Source: Synechococcus sp. AG-686-F08 (GTDB lineage Bacteria; Cyanobacteriota; Cyanobacteriia; PCC-6307; Cyanobiaceae). Taken from it: a DNA stretch of 41,868 bases. The DNA is taken from positions 1-41,868 of the forward strand of contig QCVQ01000013.1 in assembly GCA_003210315.1 (NCBI GenBank), written 5' to 3'. The stretch's first letter is position 1, and every line of letters begins with the position of its first letter. A program made the position numbers and the translations under genes. Shown piece by piece: positions 36,546 to 41,868 of the stretch. The notes beneath the pieces are model-generated. The model worked only from the letters and a program-made list of their open reading frames with translations, was not told the origin of the DNA and searched no databases.

Positions 36546-37721
36546 ATGAAGGCCATGATCCTGGCCGCAGGCAAAGGAACTCGGGTGCAGCCGATCACGC
36601 ATGTGATCCCGAAACCAATGATTCCAATCCTGCAGAAACCGGTGATGGAGTTCCTGCTGGAGCTTCTCAAAGAGCATGGTTTCACTGAGGTCATGGTCAA
36701 CGTGTCTCACCTGGCCGAGGAAATCGAAAACTATTTCCGCGACGGCCAGCGTTTCGGTGTCGAAATTGCTTACAGCTTCGAGGGCAGCATTCAGGACGGC
36801 GAACTGATCGGAGACGCCCTGGGTTCTGCGGGTGGTCTCAAAAAAATCCAAGATTTCCAGACTTTTTTTGACGACACCTTCGTGGTGTTGTGTGGTGATG
36901 CCCTGATCGACCTCGACCTGACAGAGGCCGTCAAGCGCCATCGCGCCAAGGGAGCCCTAGCCAGTCTTGTCACCAAAACGGTCCCAAAGGATCAGGTGAG
37001 CAGCTATGGCGTGGTGGTGAGCGATGACGACGGCAAAATCCAAACCTTCCAAGAGAAACCTAGTGTTGAGGAAGCTTTAAGCGACACCATTAACACCGGC
37101 ATCTATCTCTTCGAGCCTGAGATTTTCAAGCACATTCCCTCTGGGACATCCTTCGACATCGGCGCCGATCTCTTCCCAACATTGGTGAAGGAAGGAGCTC
37201 CTTTTTATGCCCTACCCATGGATTTTGAATGGGTCGATATCGGCAAAGTGCCTGATTACTGGCAAGCCATTCGCAGTGTTCTCCAAGGAGAAGTTCGCCA
37301 AGTTGGCGTCCCTGGGAAAGAGGTCAGGCCAGGAGTGTTTACGGGTCTAAATGTGGCGGCCAATTGGGACAAAATCAACGTTGAAGGCCCTGTCTACGTG
37401 GGAGGGATGACCAAAATCGAGGATGGTGCCACGTTGATCGGTCCAACGATGATTGGCCCAAGCTGCTACATCTGCGAAGGCGCAACCATCGACAACTCGA
37501 TCATTTTTGATTACTCAAGGATCGGGGCTGGCGTGCAGCTGGTCGAGAAATTGGTGTTCGGCCGCTACTGCGTCGACAAAGAAGGCGATCACATTGATCT
37601 CCAAGAGGCGTCCCTCGATTGGTTGATCACAGATGCACGCCGCCAGGATTTGGTGGAGCCATCGCCTCAACAGAAAGCGATGGCAGAACTCTTGGGGACC
37701 GATCTCACGCAGGCAAGCTGA
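36546..37721 (+). CDS. Sugar-phosphate nucleotidyltransferase (mannose-1-phosphate guanylyltransferase-like)
   Basis: This 391-residue enzyme makes an NDP-sugar from NTP and a sugar 1-phosphate. N-terminal Rossmann-like domain: ILAAGKGTRVQPIT (usual GTRL.PLT), PKPMIPI, the metal-binding CGDALIDLD, and WVDIGKVPDYW. From about 255 on comes a left-handed beta-helix with hexapeptide repeats (VYVGGMTKIEDGATLIGP). The two-domain form fits cyanobacterial GDP-mannose pyrophosphorylase-like or glucose-1-phosphate transferases; the sugar cannot be told from sequence. Possibly supplies activated sugar for envelope polysaccharide. Its end overlaps metF tail-to-tail by 17 bases. Confidence 0.85.
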   Translation: MKAMILAAGKGTRVQPITHVIPKPMIPILQKPVMEFLLELLKEHGFTEVMVNVSHLAEEIENYFRDGQRFGVEIAYSFEGSIQDGELIGDALGSAGGLKKIQDFQTFFDDTFVVLCGDALIDLDLTEAVKRHRAKGALASLVTKTVPKDQVSSYGVVVSDDDGKIQTFQEKPSVEEALSDTINTGIYLFEPEIFKHIPSGTSFDIGADLFPTLVKEGAPFYALPMDFEWVDIGKVPDYWQAIRSVLQGEVRQVGVPGKEVRPGVFTGLNVAANWDKINVEGPVYVGGMTKIEDGATLIGPTMIGPSCYICEGATIDNSIIFDYSRIGAGVQLVEKLVFGRYCVDKEGDHIDLQEASLDWLITDARRQDLVEPSPQQKAMAELLGTDLTQAS

Positions 37722-38595
37722 CGCCTGCTCGCTGCAAAATCGCGGGAATGCGTTCCTCTGCTTTGATTGCCATCAAATGCACTCCCTGAGCTACCCCTAG
37801 GTATTGCTTGACCTGTTCAGAGGCGATTTGAATACCCTCTGCAGCAGGGTCTGGCGCGGCCTCCAAGCGGGCAATCAGGCTGTCGGGGATGCAAGCACCA
37901 GGCACCATCCGATTAATAAAAGCTGCATTGCGCGCCGACTTAAGCAAGAACACACCCGCAAGGACCGGAAGCTCCATGGGCTCGGCGATCTCACGGCAAA
38001 ACCGTTCCAACACAGCCACATCCATCACCATCTGGGTCTGAATAAAACGTGCGCCTGCGGTTTTTTTTCGCTCCGTGCGGCGCACCAAGCCTGACCAGCT
38101 TGCACACTGAGGGTCAGCCGCCGCTCCAGCGAAGATGTCGGTAGGGCCATCGGCAAGATCACCCTTCACTGGATCATCACCCCGATTGAAGTCCGTGACC
38201 TGCTGGAGCAGACGCACAGATTCCAGTTCATTCACAGGACGGGCTTTGGGCTGGTCACCAGCACGAACGGGGTCACCTGTGAGGCAAAGAAGATTGCGGA
38301 TCCCCAAAGCATGGGCACCCAAGAGATCCGCTTGAATCGCAATGCGATTGCGATCGCGACAGGCCATCTGCAGCACGGGCTCGATGCCTTCGTCCAATAG
38401 AAGGCGAGCTACAGCAAGACTGCTCATCCGCATGACCGCACGACTGCCATCCGTGACATTGACGGCATGGACAAGACCCTTCAAGGCCCTTGCCATCTCG
38501 AGAGCATGGGATGCGTCTCCACCCCGTGGAGGCATCACTTCAGCAGTGATGGTGACGGTCCCAGCCTCAAGGCTGCTTTGCAGCGCTGAACTCAA
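37705..38595 (-). CDS. metF: Methylenetetrahydrofolate reductase
   Basis: This 296-residue TIM-barrel flavoprotein reduces 5,10-methylene-THF to 5-methyl-THF for methionine synthesis. AEVMPPRGGDASHALEMA at the N-terminus holds the catalytic-type Glu. It then has VNVTDGSRAVMRMSSL, the LLCLTGDPV motif, and GARFIQTQMVMD near the substrate site. Length is normal for the short bacterial form. Divergent from the PedR-like regulator with 108 bases between. Confidence 0.93.
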   Translation of the reverse strand: MSSALQSSLEAGTVTITAEVMPPRGGDASHALEMARALKGLVHAVNVTDGSRAVMRMSSLAVARLLLDEGIEPVLQMACRDRNRIAIQADLLGAHALGIRNLLCLTGDPVRAGDQPKARPVNELESVRLLQQVTDFNRGDDPVKGDLADGPTDIFAGAAADPQCASWSGLVRRTERKKTAGARFIQTQMVMDVAVLERFCREIAEPMELPVLAGVFLLKSARNAAFINRMVPGACIPDSLIARLEAAPDPAAEGIQIASEQVKQYLGVAQGVHLMAIKAEERIPAILQRAGVSLPA

Positions 38596-38703
38596 ACGAA
38601 TGATCGCTTCTGCAAGCCACTATGGAAGATCAGGTTCTCCATACCTGCTTAAGATGCAAAATATGGTCCAAGAAGAATGGCCATCGGTGAGGTGCCCTGT
38701 TCA

Positions 38704-38955
38704 ATGACTGTTTCCCTCTCCAGCCGAGAAATAGAGATCATCGAACTGGTAGCCGAGGGGCTGACCAATCAAGAGATCGCTGAACGACTGACGATCAGCA
38801 AGCGCACTGTCGACAACCACGTCAGCAATGTCTTCACCAAAACGGGCTCAAAAAATCGCGTGGCCTTGCTGAACTGGGCAATGGATCACGGAAAAATCTG
38901 TCGAGACGGCTTCAATTGCTGCACTCTTCCCCCTGATGCCTCCGACGCGACCTGA
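38704..38955 (+). CDS. Small LuxR-type DNA-binding regulator, PedR-like
   Basis: This 83-residue protein consists almost only of a GerE/LuxR helix-turn-helix (about 4-60: LSSREIEIIELVAEGLTNQE and TISKRTVDNHVSNVF), with no receiver or autoinducer domain. The tail has GKICRDGFNCC, with Cys at 66, 72 and 73. Short Cys-containing LuxR proteins of this type in cyanobacteria include PedR, a redox-sensing regulator that responds to photosynthetic electron flow through thioredoxin. I infer that function from length and the Cys tail. ATG at 38704 fits better than the upstream ATG at 38677. Its last 44 bases overlap a small minus-strand frame. Confidence 0.72.
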   Translation: MTVSLSSREIEIIELVAEGLTNQEIAERLTISKRTVDNHVSNVFTKTGSKNRVALLNWAMDHGKICRDGFNCCTLPPDASDAT

Positions 38956-39097
38956 CGGGAAGAGGGACAGGGATTGGGATATCAGTTAAGGAACAACTCG
39001 CTAAAGAGAGACCAAACAAACGGACGTAGGCAAGACAAGCTTCACGATCTAATCCTGTAAAACGCAGGATTCCATCAGAGTCGTACAGACCAAGCAT
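38912..39097 (-). CDS. Small hypothetical protein
   Basis: This is a 61-residue frame with a protein-like core: MLGLYDSDGILRFTGLDREA then CLAYVRLFGLSL, alternating hydrophobic and charged residues that could form a small alpha/beta fold. The C-terminal ~20 residues (IPIPVPLPVRSRRR...) lie antisense to the 3' end of the PedR-like gene. I recall similar short marine-cyanobacterial proteins but cannot name a family. ATG at 39097 is preferred; an ATG at 39142 would add 15 residues. It follows the CYTH gene on the same strand by about 53 bases, so it may end the ndhI-ndhG-ndhE-nadK-CYTH unit. Confidence 0.5.
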   Translation of the reverse strand: MLGLYDSDGILRFTGLDREACLAYVRLFGLSLASCSLTDIPIPVPLPVRSRRRHQGEECSN

Positions 39098-39150
39098 GCC
39101 GTCCCCCCTTGCGAACCATGCTCCGAATCTAAAGGAAATCAAAAGATTTT

Positions 39151-39654
39151 TTAGGTTTGCAGCCGATATTGGTCAATCCAATCCTGGGGCCACGTTGAGA
39201 GCGGCCGATGCGCGAGTGCTGCATTGCTCCAACGCTGATCCCCTGTGATTTCAACGCCACACCAGTCGGGGACGGTTAAGGGGCTATCGGGGGAGGCGAG
39301 CTCAACCTCAGCCAGGATTAACGGTGCGTTGCTTCCTTCAAAACAATCAACGACCCAGTCGCCTCCTTCCTGTTGAAGGGAATAGCGCGTTTTCACGACG
39401 CGATGGGGGGCCAGTGTCCAAAGCTCCTCCGCATCCGTCGCGGGAATGTCGTACTCGAATTCATGGCGAGCAATCCCAGCCGCAGGAGCCTTCAACGTCA
39501 GCCATGCCCTGCCATCGGCGCGCAAACGCATGCGCACAGTGAATCCATCAGGCGAGGCTGACAAATACCCCTGTCGCAGCGGTTGAGGGGGGCCCGCCAC
39601 AAGACGCCATCCGGGGTTTGTCACCAAGAATCGCCGTTCAATCTCCAGTGCCAT
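39151..39654 (-). CDS. CYTH domain protein (triphosphate tunnel metalloenzyme)
   Basis: This 167-residue protein starts with the CYTH signature EIERRFLV (ExExR). It has further charged beta-strand motifs that would line the tunnel (VRMRLRADG, LTLKAP, EFEYDIP, KTRY, EVELAS). Bacterial members usually hydrolyse inorganic triphosphate or make cAMP; with no other domain, a phosphatase role is likelier. It starts one base after the nadK stop, so translation is surely linked. Confidence 0.88.
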   Translation of the reverse strand: MALEIERRFLVTNPGWRLVAGPPQPLRQGYLSASPDGFTVRMRLRADGRAWLTLKAPAAGIARHEFEYDIPATDAEELWTLAPHRVVKTRYSLQQEGGDWVVDCFEGSNAPLILAEVELASPDSPLTVPDWCGVEITGDQRWSNAALAHRPLSTWPQDWIDQYRLQT

Positions 39655-39655
39655 C

Positions 39656-40603
39656 TCAGTTTGAGGAGGGGGCGCTATCCAGCAAACTTCCCGCCCAGTG
39701 AAGTTTGCGGGATAGCGTTCGGTAATAGGAGGGACTTTGCTCCAGCTGCACCATCAACGCATGATGCGCAGCCTGCTGAATCACGCAGCATTCACCTGGA
39801 CCAAAAACCTCTCCAGCAGCCCCATCCTTCCAAAGTTTCACCTGCCGGCTGGCATCACCAAGAGGCCAAATCACAACCCTGGATCGAGGGGGCAACACGA
39901 CGGTGCGACTCGACAAACTCATCGGACAAATCGGACTGACGACAATCGCATCAATCCCTGGATGCAAGATCGGGCCGCCAGCCGCCATCGCGTAACCCGT
40001 GGAGCCCGTAGGCGAGGCCAAAATCAAGCCATCTCCTCGAACTTGGTCAACGACCTCACCATCAATCTCCATTTCGAGAATGCAGGTTGGAGCCAAATCT
40101 TCGTGATAAGGCTTGAGGTAAAGGTCATTCAATGCCCAGTGAATCTCCTGCTGATCTTGGAGACCGTCGTCTGCGCCTGAGGCATCCTCAGAACCATGAA
40201 GATCCCCGATGCGCTGAATCGCAGCCTGGAGCATCATGCGCCGTTCCAAAGCGAAACGATCTTCAAGCACGCGCTGCCAGAGCCCTTCACTGCGCAGCAA
40301 TCCGGGATCGTGGGTCAGAAAGCCGAGATGGCCTCCCACGTTGAAACTCAGAATCGGAACATCCAGGACCGCGAGATGCCTTGCAGCACCAAGCACGGTT
40401 CCATCACCACCCAGCACCACCGCCAGATCAGGTAGCCGAGGCTCAGAGGCCAGCAAACCGGGGAAAGGGTCTGCCGTCAGGCCACTCATCCCCAGAACGG
40501 TGGTCACACCAATCTTTTCAAGCTCATCGGAACAACGACGAGCTTCTTTCAACGCGAGTGGGCTATCTGCGCGATATATCAGCCAGACCCGTTCAAGGCG
40601 CAT
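39656..40603 (-). CDS. nadK: NAD kinase
   Basis: This 315-residue enzyme makes NADP+ from NAD+ with ATP or polyphosphate. GGDGT is at 65-69 (catalytic D67). It also has the NDLYLKP motif and the long conserved [16 protein letters not shown] stretch. Placed 15 bases after ndhE and one base before the CYTH gene, it is in the usual picocyanobacterial NDH-1/nadK unit, which makes sense as NADPH and reduced ferredoxin feed the same electron chain. Confidence 0.95.
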   Translation of the reverse strand: MRLERVWLIYRADSPLALKEARRCSDELEKIGVTTVLGMSGLTADPFPGLLASEPRLPDLAVVLGGDGTVLGAARHLAVLDVPILSFNVGGHLGFLTHDPGLLRSEGLWQRVLEDRFALERRMMLQAAIQRIGDLHGSEDASGADDGLQDQQEIHWALNDLYLKPYHEDLAPTCILEMEIDGEVVDQVRGDGLILASPTGSTGYAMAAGGPILHPGIDAIVVSPICPMSLSSRTVVLPPRSRVVIWPLGDASRQVKLWKDGAAGEVFGPGECCVIQQAAHHALMVQLEQSPSYYRTLSRKLHWAGSLLDSAPSSN

Positions 40604-40618
40604 AACAGCGTGTCGTCT

Positions 40619-40954
40619 TTACCAGCGCAAAAGGTTGAAGCGCTCCATGTCCACAGTGACTCTGTTTCGATACAGCGACAACAAGATCGCCAGACCGACG
40701 GCAGCCTCAGCGGCGGCAACGGTGATCACAAACACCGAGAACACCTGGCCACGAATGAGTTGACCATCGACGTAGGAAGAAAATGCCATCAGGTTGATGT
40801 TCACTGCATTGAGCATCAACTCAATGCTCATCAACACGCGAACGGCATTACGGCTGTTGATGAGACCCCAGACCCCCGTACAAAAAAGGACTGCTGCCAA
40901 CAGCAGGTAAGCCTGGAGAGGAACGGAACCGGAAAGAAGCTCAGAGAGCATCAC
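40619..40954 (-). CDS. ndhE: NDH-1 subunit 4L (NdhE)
   Basis: This 111-residue, three-helix membrane subunit (NuoK homologue) of NDH-1 has the family stretch [19 protein letters not shown] with the conserved membrane Glu, and [17 protein letters not shown] with the second Glu. It is 17 bases after ndhG. Length is typical. Confidence 0.95.
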   Translation of the reverse strand: MMLSELLSGSVPLQAYLLLAAVLFCTGVWGLINSRNAVRVLMSIELMLNAVNINLMAFSSYVDGQLIRGQVFSVFVITVAAAEAAVGLAILLSLYRNRVTVDMERFNLLRW

Positions 40955-40971
40955 AAAAAAGGAGAAAGAAT

Positions 40972-41571
40972 TCAGGCGCGAGGCTGGTCAACAAGTAAGG
41001 GAGTGCGTGCCTTCTCGATTAGGCCCTGATCAACCTCTTCACCGGTGACAGGATCCACAGATTGAACGTCACGACGGGCAAGAACAATCGCTCCAATCAT
41101 GGCCATCAACAATAAAACAGATGCCAACTCAAAAGGCAGTAAGTAATCAGTGAACAGGTGCTCACCAATACGTACGGTTGCATCCTCCCCAATCGGCGCT
41201 GGGCCCTTGGCCCAAGGAGTGGTGACCACAACACGGGTCAAAAGAGCAAACAGGCCCACACACACGCCACCGGATAGAAGGCGTCTTATGGGAAGTCCGG
41301 GGATTGGAGCCAGATCCTCTTTCTTATTGACGAGCATGATCGCGAACAGGATCAAGACGTTCACAGCACCCACGTAAACCAGTACCTGGGCCGCTGCAAC
41401 AAAACTGGCGTTAAGCAGGAGGTAGAGACCCGCCACTGCCAAAAACACCCCGCCGAGTAGGAAAGCCGAATAAACGATGTTGCTCAAAAGAACAACACCG
41501 AGGGCTCCCAGCACGATGACGGCGCTCAGAGCCAAAAAACAAATGAGCTGCGTTGACGCGGCGATCGTCAT
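40972..41571 (-). CDS. ndhG: NDH-1 subunit 6 (NdhG)
   Basis: This 199-residue NuoJ-type membrane subunit has five hydrophobic segments and the conserved [24 protein letters not shown] stretch (shown here only as its core [16 protein letters not shown]). Its ATG overlaps the ndhI stop (ATGA, 41568-41571). It forms part of the proton path between the quinone site and the antiporter subunits NdhF and NdhD, also coded in this window. Confidence 0.94.
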   Translation of the reverse strand: MTIAASTQLICFLALSAVIVLGALGVVLLSNIVYSAFLLGGVFLAVAGLYLLLNASFVAAAQVLVYVGAVNVLILFAIMLVNKKEDLAPIPGLPIRRLLSGGVCVGLFALLTRVVVTTPWAKGPAPIGEDATVRIGEHLFTDYLLPFELASVLLLMAMIGAIVLARRDVQSVDPVTGEEVDQGLIEKARTPLLVDQPRA

Positions 41572-41868
41572 CCTGCGCTCTCCTCCTCATTGGAAGCTGA
41601 TGAAGAGGATTCTCTCTCATCCTCTGCAGACTTCATGGATCCAGAGGCTTTGAGTTCCTCAAGGATTTGCTCAGGGAGTTTGCCGGCTCTAGGACGGTCA
41701 GGAGAAACGCCATGGGGCTGAAGTTCCCCCGCCGGCAAATACACCAGTTCCCGCAACGGCTGAACCGATGGATCTGTCGTCACACTGGTGGGTAAGCGGC
41801 CTAACGCAACGTTGTCGTAATTCAGGCTATGGCGATCGAAGGCTGCCAATTCATATTCTTCGGTCATC
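41568..41868 (-). CDS. ndhI: NDH-1 subunit I, C-terminal part (runs off the window)
   Basis: This is the last ~100 residues of NdhI, the subunit with two [4Fe-4S] clusters that lead electrons to the quinone site. The stretch [19 protein letters not shown] followed by [10 protein letters not shown] and ELVYLPAGE is the known C-terminus after the second cluster motif; the Cys motifs and true start lie beyond the window edge. The frame is open to the last base. The final ~40 residues are Ser/Glu-rich and disordered-looking, longer than I expect for the plastid counterpart. Confidence 0.9.
   Translation of the reverse strand, partial: MTEEYELAAFDRHSLNYDNVALGRLPTSVTTDPSVQPLRELVYLPAGELQPHGVSPDRPRAGKLPEQILEELKASGSMKSAEDERESSSSASNEEESAG

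Noticed and set aside
38342-38360. HIP1-like GCGATCGC octamers
   Set aside because: A few copies occur (near 7643, 31099 and 38350) but they are too sparse to be a repeat family here, unlike in many freshwater cyanobacteria.

Overview
The window looks like a chromosomal segment from a marine picocyanobacterium, most likely a Synechococcus of the phycobilisome-containing marine radiation. The reasons are photosystem II (psbD), NDH-1 (ndhM, ndhF, ndhD, ndhI-G-E), carotenoid genes (crtB, pds), plastid-type ycf3 and ycf34, the regulators RpaA, RpaB, RbcR and a PedR-like protein, tight gene packing, moderate-to-high G+C and the neighbour order rpaA/holB/tmk/Cu-ATPase and ndhI-ndhG-ndhE-nadK. I cannot name the strain from sequence alone.

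Layout. (1) 280-8284 is an accessory-looking block of five polytopic membrane proteins: four DUF2079 paralogues and one PMT/ArnT-like GT39-family protein, three on + and two on -, with an unusual 131-base tail-to-tail coding overlap. (2) 8609-12976 holds a stand-alone psbD (minus), UPF0367, an orphan ECF-type ATPase, tRNA-Asn(GTT) with a terminator, rpaA, and convergent holB. (3) 11993-17957 continues with tmk and a copper P-type ATPase (minus), ycf3 (plus) and radA (minus). (4) 18049-22801 is a plus-strand run of rpaB followed by lipid genes plsX, fabH, fabD and plsC. (5) 22780-25448 holds a DUF218 protein, tsaB and ycf34 on the minus strand, and the CCA-adding enzyme on plus. (6) 25519-28313 holds an RRM RNA-binding protein and the pds-crtB pair. 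(7) 28420-35501 holds ndhM, a DUF3172 protein, rbcR, an NnrU/Z-ISO-like protein, ndhF, ndhD and a LapA-domain protein. (8) 35586-41868 holds scpA, a sugar-phosphate nucleotidyltransferase, metF, a PedR-like regulator, a small hypothetical gene, a CYTH protein, nadK, ndhE, ndhG and the 3' part of ndhI, which runs off the window.

Functionally the core part supports photosynthetic electron flow (psbD, NDH-1, ycf3, pds/crtB), its light/redox/circadian control (RpaA, RpaB, RbcR, PedR-like) and fatty acid/phosphatidate synthesis. The least understood part is the DUF2079/GT39 block. I read it as a probable lipid-linked-sugar glycosyltransfer or surface-modification locus, and it is the best candidate here for an undescribed system. 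I saw no insertion sequences, prophage genes, CRISPR arrays or rRNA.
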